Shown here one piece after another: positions 33,374 to 41,829 of a stretch of DNA of 64,000 nt. The notes beneath the pieces are model-generated. The model saw only the letters and a list, made by a program, of their open reading frames with translations, made no database searches and had not been told where the DNA came from. Every line of letters begins with the position of its first letter. Position 1 is the stretch's first letter. This DNA comes from Streptomyces ureilyticus (GTDB taxonomy: Bacteria > Actinomycetota > Actinomycetes > Streptomycetales > Streptomycetaceae), in assembly GCF_011045025.1 (NCBI RefSeq), contig NZ_JAAKZX010000009.1, positions 1 to 64,000 on the forward strand, given 5' to 3'. Both the position numbers and the translations under genes were made by a program.

Positions 33374-33391
33374 CGTCGCGGCCGGAAGGGA

Positions 33392-34618
33392 TCAGGGCGC
33401 GGCCGGGGTGAAGCGCACCGGCAGCGCCTGTGGTCCCCGGGTGAACACGCCCTGCTCGGCTGGCCGAAAACCGTCGGCGAGCCGCATGTCGGGCATGGCG
33501 TCGAGGAGTTGGCCCACCCCGATCTCGACCTCGGCGCGGGCCAGCAGGGCGCCCACGCAGAAGTGACGGCCCAGGGCGAACGCGAGATGGTCGGCCGCGG
33601 CGGAGAAGGCCTTCGTGGTGGTCAGATCGTCGCGGAAGATGTCGAAGCGGTCCGGGTCCCGGTAGCGGGCGGGGTCCCGGTTCGCGGCTCCGATCAGGCA
33701 GGTCACCGTGGCCCCCGGCGGAACGGTGCCGCCGCTCAGCTCCACCTCCTCGGCCGACTGACGCATGATCATGTGGACCGGCGGGGTGTACCGCAGGGTC
33801 TCCGCGAAGGCCCGCTCGATCAGTGAGCGGTCCTCCCGTACGGCCTGGAGCTGTTCGGGATGCGCCAGCAGGTTGGCGAAGATGCTCGCGAGGGCCTTGT
33901 CCGTGGTCTCCCCGCCCGCCGCGAGCAGCAGACTGCAGAACGCCTTGATGTCCTCGTCGCTCATGCGCACGCCTTCCACTTCGGCGGCGCACAGAGTGGA
34001 CAGCAGGTCGTCGCCGAGGTGGTCACGGCGGTGCCGGATGATCGGGATCATGTACTCGGCGAACTCGACGCGGGTGCGTTCACCGGCCGCGGCGACTTCC
34101 GGATCGCCCGCGAGATTGCCGAGGAAGGCGATCACGGACGTGTACCAGCGGTGGAAGCGGTCATGGTCGGCCTTGTCCAGGCCGAGCATGTCGGCGATCA
34201 CGTTGACGGGGAAGCGTGTCGCGAAGTCCGCGACCAGATCGGCATTTCCAGTGCGCCGGAAGCGGTCGATGAGGGATCGGGCGTTGTCCTCGATGACGGG
34301 CAGGAACTTCTCCTGCAGGTCACGGCCGCGGAAGGCGGGGGCGACCAGGGCCCGGCGCACGGCGTGCTCGCGCCCGCTGAGCGTCAGGATCGTCCGGCCG
34401 TGCACAGGCTCGATCTGCCATACGTAGTTGTCGGTGGTGAACTGTCCGTCGCGGTCCTTGAAGATCCGTTCGACGTCTTCGTAGCGCGACACGATGTAGC
34501 TCTGGGTGGCCTCGTGCCAGATCAGCGGGGCGTTCTCGCGCATGACCCGGTAGGCGGGATAGGGATCCTCGGCGAATTCGTTCGACAGGATGTCGGGCAG
34601 GTCCGGTGCGGTGGTCAC
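33392..34618 (-). CDS. Cytochrome P450 (conventional)
   Basis: This 408-aa soluble bacterial P450 has all hallmarks: I-helix LLLAAGGETTDKA, ExxR in ETLRY, and heme motif FALGRHFCVGA (Cys about 354). It would hydroxylate or otherwise oxidise a small molecule using ferredoxin-supplied electrons; no ferredoxin gene is adjacent. The GTG start at 34618 has AGGAG about 8 bp upstream. It converges on the ExxR-lacking P450. The CYP family cannot be named from this reading. Confidence 0.88.
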   Translation of the reverse strand: MTTAPDLPDILSNEFAEDPYPAYRVMRENAPLIWHEATQSYIVSRYEDVERIFKDRDGQFTTDNYVWQIEPVHGRTILTLSGREHAVRRALVAPAFRGRDLQEKFLPVIEDNARSLIDRFRRTGNADLVADFATRFPVNVIADMLGLDKADHDRFHRWYTSVIAFLGNLAGDPEVAAAGERTRVEFAEYMIPIIRHRRDHLGDDLLSTLCAAEVEGVRMSDEDIKAFCSLLLAAGGETTDKALASIFANLLAHPEQLQAVREDRSLIERAFAETLRYTPPVHMIMRQSAEEVELSGGTVPPGATVTCLIGAANRDPARYRDPDRFDIFRDDLTTTKAFSAAADHLAFALGRHFCVGALLARAEVEIGVGQLLDAMPDMRLADGFRPAEQGVFTRGPQALPVRFTPAAP

Positions 34619-34770
34619 GTGGGGGGACTCCTTGAAGCGTCAACCGGCAGACGGTTCAAGGCTATTGATCATGCGGGGCCGGGGCACAGCCGATTACTGG
34701 CCGAGCCGCGCCCGCGAGACGAGGGCACATCCCTTCCCCCCGACCGCACTCCGTCCGGCAGACTCACCCC

Positions 34771-35523
34771 ATGGAGACCGCACAGCTCATCGCAATCCTC
34801 GACACCGAGGGCCAGTTGCTGGCGACGGCGGCCGAAGAGGCCGGGACCGAAACCAAGGTGCCCACCTGCCCCGGCTGGCAGGTGCGGGACCTGGTGCGGC
34901 ACACGGGCATGGTGCACCGCTGGGCGACGGCGTTCGTCGCCGAGAGACACACCTCGTACCACCCCGACGAAGGCCTGCCGGATCTGGACGGTACGGAGCT
35001 GATGACCTGGTTCCGCGAGGGCCACCGGCGGCTGGTCGACACGCTCGCGGGCGCCCCTGCCGACGTGGACTGCTGGAGCTTCCTGCCCGCACCCTCGCCG
35101 CTCGCCTTCTGGGCACGGAGGCAGGCGCACGAGACGACGGTGCACCGGTACGACGCGGAGTCCGCGCTCGGCGGCACCCCGAGCCCGATCGCCGTCGACT
35201 TCGCAATCGACGGGATCGACGAACTGCTCTTCGGCTTCCACGCCCGCAAGAAGAGCGCGGTGCGCACGGAGGTGCCGCGCGTGCTGAGGGTACGGGCCGA
35301 GGACACCGACGCCGTGTGGACCGTACGACTGTCACCCGAACCGCCGATCAGCGAGCGGGGCGAACTGGCCGACGCCGACTGCGAGTTGATGGGTCCGGCG
35401 GCCGATCTCTACCTGTCGCTGTGGAACCGTCGGCCCTTCTCGGGCGTGACCGGAGACCCCGCCCTCGCGACGCTGTGGCGCGAGACGTCGGCGATCACCT
35501 GGAGCGGACCCGCGCGACGATGA
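34771..35523 (+). CDS. Maleylpyruvate-isomerase-family protein (mycothiol-dependent, DinB-like)
   Basis: This 250-aa protein of the maleylpyruvate isomerase/TIGR03083 type has an N-terminal four-helix DinB-like domain (CPGWQVRDLVRHTGMVHRWA, about 32-52; ARRQAHETTVHRYDAE, about 112-128) with metal-binding histidines. A C-terminal MDMPI-type domain follows. Known members isomerise maleylpyruvate with mycothiol; most paralogues are of unknown substrate. Its stop abuts the MarR gene stop (adjacent bases). Confidence 0.8.
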   Translation: METAQLIAILDTEGQLLATAAEEAGTETKVPTCPGWQVRDLVRHTGMVHRWATAFVAERHTSYHPDEGLPDLDGTELMTWFREGHRRLVDTLAGAPADVDCWSFLPAPSPLAFWARRQAHETTVHRYDAESALGGTPSPIAVDFAIDGIDELLFGFHARKKSAVRTEVPRVLRVRAEDTDAVWTVRLSPEPPISERGELADADCELMGPAADLYLSLWNRRPFSGVTGDPALATLWRETSAITWSGPARR

Positions 35524-35931
35524 TCAGTCGCCTGGACCTGCCGCCAGCATCCGCCCCAGCACGGCGCGCTGCACCGGAAGCACGTCGCCGTGCAGCGCGC
35601 GCCCCTCGAGCGTGAGCGAGACGCGCACGCCCCGCCGGTCCTGCGGGCACATGCAGCGCTCCACCAGACCATCCTTCTCGAGCCGGCCGATCAGCCGGGA
35701 CAGTGCGCTCTGGCTGAGATGGACCCGCTCGGCGATCTCCTGGACGCGATACGCACCGGCGCCGTCGGCCGCGGCGCATCCTGCCAGCACGTCGAGCACC
35801 TCGAAGTCACTGGCGCACAAGCCGTGTTGATGCAGTGCGCGGTCGAGCTCGGACACGGTGCGCGCGTGCACCGCGAGGAGGTCGCGCCACTGGTCGACGA
35901 GCCCCTGCTCAACGTTCTCCGCAGCCGCCAT
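35524..35931 (-). CDS. MarR-family regulator
   Basis: This 135-aa MarR repressor has a winged helix with YRVQEIAERVHLSQSALSRLIGRLEKDGLVERCMCPQDRRGVRVSL (about 62-107), including Cys in the wing that could sense oxidants. It is divergent from an MFS exporter; a 27-bp near-palindrome in the 87-bp intergenic gap is its likely operator. Such pairs usually form an autoregulated efflux switch triggered by a toxic small molecule. Confidence 0.88.
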   Translation of the reverse strand: MAAAENVEQGLVDQWRDLLAVHARTVSELDRALHQHGLCASDFEVLDVLAGCAAADGAGAYRVQEIAERVHLSQSALSRLIGRLEKDGLVERCMCPQDRRGVRVSLTLEGRALHGDVLPVQRAVLGRMLAAGPGD

Positions 35932-35977
35932 GACGCCGGACCGTAGCAGAAATAAGGCTTTGTTGCATCCGAATTAA

Positions 35978-36004
35978 ATGCGCTTGCAGTCAATGCATGC
36001 GCAT
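35978..36004. promoter_or_regulatory. MarR operator overlapping MFS promoter
   Basis: ATGCGCTTGCA (35978-35988) and TGCATGCGCAT (35994-36004) are inverted arms matching at 10 of 11 positions around GTCAA. The site covers the -35 and spacer of the MFS promoter. A weaker second half-site pair (TTGCAT at 35963) lies upstream. Confidence 0.7.
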
Positions 36005-36011
36005 GTAGTGT
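35984..36011 (+). promoter_or_regulatory. Promoter of MFS exporter, apparently leaderless
   Basis: A -35 TTGCAG (35984-35989) and a -10 TAGTGT (36006-36011) are spaced by 16 bp. The start would fall at or 1-2 nt before the ATG at 36019, and no ribosome-binding site is visible. Confidence 0.55.
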
Positions 36012-36018
36012 GTGGCGC

Positions 36019-37515
36019 ATGACCTCTCCGCTCCCCAACTCCGCGACCCAGGAACGTTGGACACCTCGGTTGTGGGGCACCCTCCTGGTGCTCTGCGCCG
36101 CGATGTTCCTGGACGCGCTGGACGTATCGATGGTCGGCGTCGCCCTGCCGTCCATCGGCTCCGAACTCGACCTCTCCACCTCGTCCCTGCAATGGGTCGT
36201 CAGCGGCTACATCCTGGGCTACGGCGGCCTGTTGCTCCTCGGCGGACGGACCGCCGACCTGCTCGGCCGCCGCCAGGTCTTCCTGGTCGCCCTGGCCGTG
36301 TTCGCGCTCGCCTCACTGCTCGGCGGACTCGTCGACTCCGGCCCGCTGCTGATCGCCAGCCGCTTCATCAAGGGCCTGAGCGCGGCGTTCACCGCACCCG
36401 CCGGCCTGTCGATCATCACCACGACGTTCGCCGAGGGCCCGCTGCGCAACCGCGCCCTCTCGGTCTACACCACCTGCGCCGCCACCGGTTTCTCCATGGG
36501 CCTCGTCCTGTCCGGTCTGCTCACCGAGGCCAGCTGGCGCCTGACCATGCTGCTGCCCGCGCCCATCGCGATCATCGCCCTGATCGCCGGCCTCAAGCTG
36601 CTGCCGCGCAGCGAGCGGGAGAAGAACCACAACGGCTACGACATCCCCGGCGCCATCATCGGCACGGCCTCAATGCTGCTGCTCGTCTTCACCGTCGTCC
36701 AGGCCCCGGAGGTCGGCTGGGCCTCGGCCCGTACGCTGCTGTCGTTCCTCGCCGTCGCCGTCCTGCTCGCCGTCTTCGTCCGCATCGAGCAGCGTTCAGC
36801 AGGTCCGCTGGTCCGGCTCGGCGTGCTGCGCTCCGGCAACCAGATACGGGCCCAGCTCGGTGCGATGACATTCTTCGGCTCGTACATCGGCTTCCAGTTC
36901 CTGGCCACGCTGTATCTGCAGACGCTGCTCGGCTGGTCCGCCCTGGAGACGGCGCTGGCCTTCCTGCCCGCGGGCGCGCTGGTGGCACTGTCCGCCACGA
37001 AGATGGGAGCGGTCGTCGACCGGTTCGGCACGCGGCGGCTGATCCCGGTGGGCTTCGCCAGCATGGTCATCGCGTACGCGCTGTTCCTGAACATCGACCT
37101 CAACCCCGTGTACGCGGCGGTGATCCTGCCGACGATGCTGCTGATCGGCGCGGCCTGCGCGCTGGTCTTCCCCTCGCTCAACATCCAGGCCACCAACGGC
37201 GTGGACGACCACGAGCAGGGCATGGTCTCGGGGCTGCTCAACACTTCGGTGCAGGTGGGCGGCGCGATCTTCCTGGCGATCGTGACGGCCGTCGTGACCG
37301 CGAGCGCCTCCGACGAAGCCTCTCCGCAGGCCGTCCTGGACAGCTACCGCACGGGGCTGATCGTGGTGACGGCGATCGCCGTCCTCGGCCTGCTGATCAC
37401 GGCCACGGGTCTGCGCAAGCAGCGTACGCAGCAGACGACGATCCTGGTCGCCAAGTCCGAGTCCGTACAGGAGGGTCAGGAGGAGCGCGAGGAGCGGGTG
37501 CCGGTCCGCGACTGA
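36019..37515 (+). CDS. MFS drug-efflux permease (EmrB/QacA-like, 14 TM)
   Basis: This 498-aa DHA2-type exporter has about 14 hydrophobic segments, motif A GGRTADLLGRRQ (about 77-88), and DALDVSMVGVALPSIG near the N-terminus, the antiporter DHA2 signature. The C-terminal cytoplasmic tail is Glu/Arg-rich. It is controlled by the divergent MarR gene through an operator overlapping its promoter. The ATG at 36019 is preferred over the GTG at 36010. Confidence 0.88.
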   Translation: MTSPLPNSATQERWTPRLWGTLLVLCAAMFLDALDVSMVGVALPSIGSELDLSTSSLQWVVSGYILGYGGLLLLGGRTADLLGRRQVFLVALAVFALASLLGGLVDSGPLLIASRFIKGLSAAFTAPAGLSIITTTFAEGPLRNRALSVYTTCAATGFSMGLVLSGLLTEASWRLTMLLPAPIAIIALIAGLKLLPRSEREKNHNGYDIPGAIIGTASMLLLVFTVVQAPEVGWASARTLLSFLAVAVLLAVFVRIEQRSAGPLVRLGVLRSGNQIRAQLGAMTFFGSYIGFQFLATLYLQTLLGWSALETALAFLPAGALVALSATKMGAVVDRFGTRRLIPVGFASMVIAYALFLNIDLNPVYAAVILPTMLLIGAACALVFPSLNIQATNGVDDHEQGMVSGLLNTSVQVGGAIFLAIVTAVVTASASDEASPQAVLDSYRTGLIVVTAIAVLGLLITATGLRKQRTQQTTILVAKSESVQEGQEEREERVPVRD

Positions 37516-37544
37516 TCCCACTCCACTTCCCTCTGCGCAACTAC

Positions 37545-37581
37545 GTGCGCCCGGCGGGCTGTTCTTGCCCGCCGGGCGCAC
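37545..37581 (+). terminator. Terminator after MFS exporter
   Basis: A perfect 15-bp stem (37545-37559 with 37567-37581, arms GTGCGCCCGGCGGGC and GCCCGCCGGGCGCAC) encloses a 7-nt loop, 30 bp after the MFS stop and just upstream of the small membrane protein gene. Confidence 0.75.
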
Positions 37582-37600
37582 TGCTGTGAGACTTCGACGC

Positions 37601-37885
37601 ATGGAGAACAGTGGGGGACGGCGGACTCAGGCCGAGCGGGACGCGATCACCGTCGAGATCGGCTACGCGCTGGCCAGTGCGGCGATCTTGGCCGCCCTCG
37701 TGTTCGGGGCCGTGTCCGGTCCGGCGCTGCTCTTCGATCTGGCGCCCGGCGCCGAGGACCTGCTCCTCATGGCCGGGAGCGGGCTCGCGGTCATCCTCTT
37801 CTTCGTACGTGTCGTCAGTGTGCTGGTCCGTTTCCAGCGGGGTCCTCAGCCCAGCCAGCCCGGCCGCACCAAACCCGACTCGTAG
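37601..37885 (+). CDS. Small two-helix membrane protein (DUF6332-like)
   Basis: This 94-aa protein has a charged N-terminus (GGRRTQAERDAITVEIGYA) and two hydrophobic helices (about 22-45 and 55-75). It resembles Streptomyces proteins annotated DUF6332. The ATG at 37601 lies after a terminator hairpin, so it has its own promoter or depends on read-through. Its 3' end overlaps the convergent response-regulator gene by 40 bp. Function is unknown. Confidence 0.68.
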   Translation: MENSGGRRTQAERDAITVEIGYALASAAILAALVFGAVSGPALLFDLAPGAEDLLLMAGSGLAVILFFVRVVSVLVRFQRGPQPSQPGRTKPDS

Positions 37886-38511
37886 GCGAGTACTACCAGT
37901 TGGGCCCGGTCGCGGGCGCCCAGCTTCACCATCGTGCGGCTCACATGGGTCTTCGCCGTGAGCGGGCTGACGACCAGCCGACGGGCGATCTCGTCGTTGG
38001 ACAGCCCGATGCCCACCAGGGCCATCACCTCCCGCTCCCGCTCGGTGAGTTCGGCGAGCGACCGAGCGGCGGCCGGCTCCTTGGACCGGGCCGCGAACTC
38101 GGCGATCAGCCGCCGCGTCACGCCGGGCGAGAGCAGCGCGTCGCCTTCGACCACGGCCCTGACCGCGCGCAGGAGTTCGTCCGGTTCGGTGTCCTTGACG
38201 AGGAAGCCGGAGGCCCCGGAACGGATGGCTTCGAAGACGTACTCGTCGAGCTCGAAGGTGGTGAGCATGACCACCCTGACGTCCTGGAGGCCGGCGTCCT
38301 CCGTGATACCGCGGGTCGCTTCGAGACCGTCGAACCGGGGCATACGGATGTCCATCAGGACGACGTCGGGGCGCAGTTCACGCACCTTGCGCAGCGCCTC
38401 CTCGCCGTCGGCGGCCTCCCCCGCGACCTCAATGTCCTTCTGTGCGTCGAGGAGTGCCTTGAAGCCTGCGCGGACCAGTGACTGGTCGTCGGCGAGCAGT
38501 ACGCGGATCAC
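37846..38511 (-). CDS. NarL/FixJ-type response regulator
   Basis: This 221-aa regulator has a receiver domain with phosphoacceptor Asp54 (LMDIRMPRFDG), a conserved Lys in FLVKDTEP and a LuxR-type HTH at the C-terminus (LTEREREVMALVGIGLSNDEIARRLVVSPLTAKTHVSRTMVKLG, about 155-198). It overlaps the sensor kinase gene by ATGA and pairs with it. The target genes are not evident. Confidence 0.93.
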   Translation of the reverse strand: MIRVLLADDQSLVRAGFKALLDAQKDIEVAGEAADGEEALRKVRELRPDVVLMDIRMPRFDGLEATRGITEDAGLQDVRVVMLTTFELDEYVFEAIRSGASGFLVKDTEPDELLRAVRAVVEGDALLSPGVTRRLIAEFAARSKEPAAARSLAELTEREREVMALVGIGLSNDEIARRLVVSPLTAKTHVSRTMVKLGARDRAQLVVLAYESGLVRPGWLG

Positions 38512-39770
38512 CGGTCCTCCTTGAGTTCGGCGAGCTTGGCTTGGTGCTCGAGCGGCAGCACGGCCAGTACCCGGAATCCGCCGTCCTCGCGCGGCCCGGC
38601 CTCGATCGTGCCACCCAGGGCCGCGGCCCGCTCCCGCATTCCGGCCAGTCCGTTGCCGCTGCCGCCCGCGTCGGCACCGGTCGCCGGTCCGTCGTCGTCG
38701 ATACGGAGTTTCAGAGCGTCGTCCTCGTAGCAGAGCAGCACGCGCGCGTGCCGCGACCCTGAGTGCCGTACGACATTGGTCAGCGCCTCCTGCACGATGC
38801 GAAAGGCAGCGAGATCGGCACCCGGCGGCAGGGCCCGCCGCTTCCCCTCGGTCTCGACGCCGACGGTCAGTCCGGCGCTCGCCGCCTGCTCGACGAGTTC
38901 GGGAAGCCGGGAGAGTCCGGGCGCCGGCGCGCGCGGCGCGTCACCGGGCGTACGGAGCGTGTCGAGCACCTGGCGTACTTCTCCGAGGGCCTCCTTGCTC
39001 GCCGCCTTGATGGTGGTGAGCGCGGTACGGGCCTGCTCCGGGTCGGAGTCGAGCAGTGCGAGGCCCGTGCCCGCCTGGACGTTGATCACGGAGATGCTGT
39101 GCGCCAGGACGTCGTGCAGTTCGCGGGCGATCCGCAGCCGCTCCTCGTCGGCGCGGCGCCGGGCCGCCTGCAGACGTTCCGTACGCTCCCGGTCCCACTG
39201 CTCACGGCGTACGCGGACGAGTTCGGAGACGGCGGCGATGGCCACCATCCAGATGGCGACCGAGACGTCCTCGCCCCAGTCACCCACCGTGTCGCCGTCC
39301 GGCGGCAGCCACCGATAGAGCCAGTGCCCTTCCAGCAGATGGGCCACCCACAGCAGGCCGAGCGCCGCCCAGGCCGCCCGCCGGTGCCCGGCGACAACCG
39401 CGCTGAAGCAGGCGAGCGCGATGGTCAGGAAGATCGGACCGTACGGATATCCGGCACCGAAGTAGAGCAGCGCCGACACCGCGACACCGAACACCACCGG
39501 CACCGGATACCGATGCCGCCACAGGAGCAGCAGGGTGCCCACGAGCAACAGCGCCCGGGCGAACGGGCCCAAGGGCTCACGAAAACCTTCCTGCGCCTCG
39601 GCCGCGAAATTACTGCCGACCTGCACGAACACGGTGAGCAGCAGCGTCGAACGCCACGGCCGGCTCGGCCGGCTCTCCGCTGCCTCGTCGTCGCCCTCGT
39701 TCCACCACGGCGACCCGTGCCGCCATCGCCACGGCGGACCGCCACACAGGCGTGTGCGCTGCTCTTTCAT
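38508..39770 (-). CDS. Sensor histidine kinase (HPK7, NarX-like)
   Basis: This 420-aa kinase has about four membrane segments in the first 180 residues, a DHp domain with IARELHDVLAHSISVI (phospho-His about 220), and a HATPase_c domain (FRIVQEALTNVVRHS; GNGLAGMRERAAALGG). It autophosphorylates and passes phosphate to the adjoining response regulator. The ATG at 39770 is preferred; in-frame GTGs a few codons upstream are possible. It lies divergent from the DDN-like gene. Confidence 0.92.
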   Translation of the reverse strand: MKEQRTRLCGGPPWRWRHGSPWWNEGDDEAAESRPSRPWRSTLLLTVFVQVGSNFAAEAQEGFREPLGPFARALLLVGTLLLLWRHRYPVPVVFGVAVSALLYFGAGYPYGPIFLTIALACFSAVVAGHRRAAWAALGLLWVAHLLEGHWLYRWLPPDGDTVGDWGEDVSVAIWMVAIAAVSELVRVRREQWDRERTERLQAARRRADEERLRIARELHDVLAHSISVINVQAGTGLALLDSDPEQARTALTTIKAASKEALGEVRQVLDTLRTPGDAPRAPAPGLSRLPELVEQAASAGLTVGVETEGKRRALPPGADLAAFRIVQEALTNVVRHSGSRHARVLLCYEDDALKLRIDDDGPATGADAGGSGNGLAGMRERAAALGGTIEAGPREDGGFRVLAVLPLEHQAKLAELKEDR

Positions 39771-39925
39771 GCCAGCCACGCTAGACGCCACCACCGGTCC
39801 GGTCGTCCGCCGAGCGTGGCGATCACACGTACTCCCGGGGAAGTATCTCCTTTGTTCGTCCTGCGTCAGGACCCCGACTGCTGCCGTCTCGCGCTACTCC
39901 CGTGCCGATGTCCTGAGGTCGTGCA

Positions 39926-39956
39926 CACTGCTCTCAAGCGAGAGCACTGCTCTCGC
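39926..39956. promoter_or_regulatory. Palindromic operator upstream of DDN-like gene
   Basis: GCGAGAGC-ACT-GCTCTCGC (39938-39956) is a perfect 19-bp palindrome. The 10-bp CACTGCTCTC also occurs twice, at 39926-39935 and 39945-39954, and the first copy pairs with GAGAGC as well. The site is 30 bp before the DDN-like ATG, in a region divergent from the sensor kinase. Confidence 0.65.
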
Positions 39957-39985
39957 GACCGACATCGACCAGTGGGAGTCCCGCG

Positions 39986-40435
39986 ATGGCACAGCAGCGC
40001 TACATCAAGCCCGGCGGATTCGAGGCAGGCATGAACCGCTTCATCGGCTGGCTCGCCCGCCGCGGCCTCAGCCTCGTCGGCAGCGCCGAGCTCTCCGTCC
40101 GCGGGCGCAAGAGCGGCGAGTGGCGACGCGTGCCGGTCAACCCGCTCCCGTACGAGGGCGGCCCGTACCTCGTCTCGGCGCGCGGCCACTCCGAGTGGGT
40201 GCGCAATCTTCGGGCGGCCGGCGGTGGTCGACTCCAAGTGGGCCGGAAAACGCGGGAGTTCACGGCCGTGGAGCTGCCCGACGAGGAGAAGCCCGTCGTC
40301 CTGCGCACCTACCTCAAGAAGTGGGGCTGGGAGGTCGGCCGTTTCTTCGGCGACGTCACGGCCAAGTCCAGCGACGAGGAGCTGCTCGCCGCGGCGCACA
40401 ACCACCCCGTCTTCCGGATCACCGTCAAGAGCTGA
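39986..40435 (+). CDS. DDN-like F420-dependent nitroreductase-family protein
   Basis: This 149-aa protein of the DDN/deazaflavin-dependent nitroreductase family has a beta-barrel fold with RGRKSGEWRRVPVNPLPYEGGPYLVSARG (about 39-67) and EWVRNLRAAGGGRL, typical of F420-binding paralogues. It probably reduces quinones or other electrophiles with F420H2. GTGGGAG precedes the ATG. A strong palindrome upstream suggests dedicated regulation, although no adjacent regulator gene is obvious apart from the response regulator. Confidence 0.85.
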   Translation: MAQQRYIKPGGFEAGMNRFIGWLARRGLSLVGSAELSVRGRKSGEWRRVPVNPLPYEGGPYLVSARGHSEWVRNLRAAGGGRLQVGRKTREFTAVELPDEEKPVVLRTYLKKWGWEVGRFFGDVTAKSSDEELLAAAHNHPVFRITVKS

Positions 40436-40451
40436 ACACGCCTCTTGCGGG

Positions 40452-41654
40452 TCAGCGGTCGAGCGCGGTCAGGGCGCGCCCGGCCAGGGGATGCGTACGG
40501 ACGATCTCGCCCAGGGAGGTCGCTCCGCGGGTGATCCCCGTGAACGCCTTCCAGGCGGGCCTGAAACCCGTGAGCGCCGCGTGGAACATGCCGGGACGGC
40601 GTGCGAAGACCATGAGCAGGCGCTTTCCCACGCTCATCTCGACGCCCAGGCCCGCCTTGATGGCGAAGGCGTAGTTCAGGGCCTGGCGCCGGGTGTCCAC
40701 GGCGTCGTTCGCCTCGGCGATCCGTACCGCCCACTCCCCCGCGAGCCGCCCCGACCGCAGCGCGAACGAGATTCCCTCGCGCGTCCACGGCTCGAGCAGC
40801 CCCGCCGCGTCCCCGCACACCAGCACCCGCCCGCGGGAGAGCGGCGAGTCGTCGGCGCGGCAGCGCGTCAGATGCCCGGACGAGATGCTCGGTTCGAAGC
40901 CGGCGAGCCCGAGCCGGGCGATGAAGTCCTCCAAGTACCGCTTGGTGGCGGCTCCTTCACCACGCGCCGAGATCACGCCGACGGTGAGGGTGTCGCCCTT
41001 GGGGAAGACCCATCCGTAACTGCCGGGCATGGGCCCCCAGTCGATGAGGACGCGCCCCTTCCAGTCCTCGGCGACGGTCTCCGGGACGGGGATCTCCGCC
41101 TCCAGGCCGAGGTCGACCTGGTCGAGCTTCACCCCGACGTGGGCTCCTATCCGGCTGGCGCTGCCGTCCGCGCCGACCACGGCGCGCGCCAACACGGTCT
41201 CGCCGTCCTGCAGTACGACGGCCACGGTGCGCCGGTCCGGTACGGCGGAGCCGTGCTGTTCCACGCGCGCGACCGTGACGCCGGTGCGCAGTTCGGCGCC
41301 CGCCTTCTGGGCGTGCTCGACGAGCCGCTGGTCGAACTCGGGCCGGTTGATGAGCCCGAAGAGCATCTGCTTGGAGCGGCGGGTGCGGGTGAACCTGCCG
41401 TCGAGCGAGAACGTGACCGCGTGCACCCGGTCCCGCAGCGGCAGCTCGAAGCCGGGCGGCAGGGCGTCGCGCGAGGGGCCGATGATGCCGCCGCCGCACG
41501 TCTTGTAGCGGGGCAGCTCCGCCTTCTCCAGCAGGAGCACGCGGCGCCCCGCGACCGCTGCCGCATAGGCCGCCGAGGCGCCCGCGGGCCCCGCACCGAC
41601 CACGACGACATCCCATACCCGCTGTGCGTCGCCCGAAGAGTTCTCGCTGCTCAC
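40452..41654 (-). CDS. Geranylgeranyl-reductase-family FAD oxidoreductase
   Basis: This 400-aa flavoprotein has the N-terminal dinucleotide fold VVGAGPAGASAAY (about 16-28), YKTCGGGI (CGG motif of the family), VVGADGSASRIG and a C-terminal GDAAGLLEPWTREGI. Members reduce isoprenoid double bonds or oxidise related substrates, for example in menaquinone or lipid modification. It starts with GTG at 41654 and is divergent from the M20 peptidase gene across 175 bp. Confidence 0.86.
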   Translation of the reverse strand: MSSENSSGDAQRVWDVVVVGAGPAGASAAYAAAVAGRRVLLLEKAELPRYKTCGGGIIGPSRDALPPGFELPLRDRVHAVTFSLDGRFTRTRRSKQMLFGLINRPEFDQRLVEHAQKAGAELRTGVTVARVEQHGSAVPDRRTVAVVLQDGETVLARAVVGADGSASRIGAHVGVKLDQVDLGLEAEIPVPETVAEDWKGRVLIDWGPMPGSYGWVFPKGDTLTVGVISARGEGAATKRYLEDFIARLGLAGFEPSISSGHLTRCRADDSPLSRGRVLVCGDAAGLLEPWTREGISFALRSGRLAGEWAVRIAEANDAVDTRRQALNYAFAIKAGLGVEMSVGKRLLMVFARRPGMFHAALTGFRPAWKAFTGITRGATSLGEIVRTHPLAGRALTALDR

Positions 41655-41750
41655 GATGGTCTGCCGCTCCGATCCAGCCGCCTGCCGCTTCCGCCTCCCG
41701 CATCCTACGGCGGGCCTCGGCGAACACCGCTGTGGGAGTATCGGCAGCGA

Positions 41751-41781
41751 ATGCACGACGCGCACCCGTACGCGCGTGCAT
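41751..41781. promoter_or_regulatory. Inverted repeat upstream of M20 peptidase
   Basis: ATGCACG (41751-41757) and CGTGCAT (41775-41781) are a perfect 7-bp inverted repeat in the divergent region between the flavoprotein and peptidase genes, about 50 bp upstream of the peptidase ATG. Confidence 0.4.
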
Positions 41782-41829
41782 CCCACACGTACCCATCCGT
41801 ACAACGTCGCACCTACGAGGAGCGTGCCC

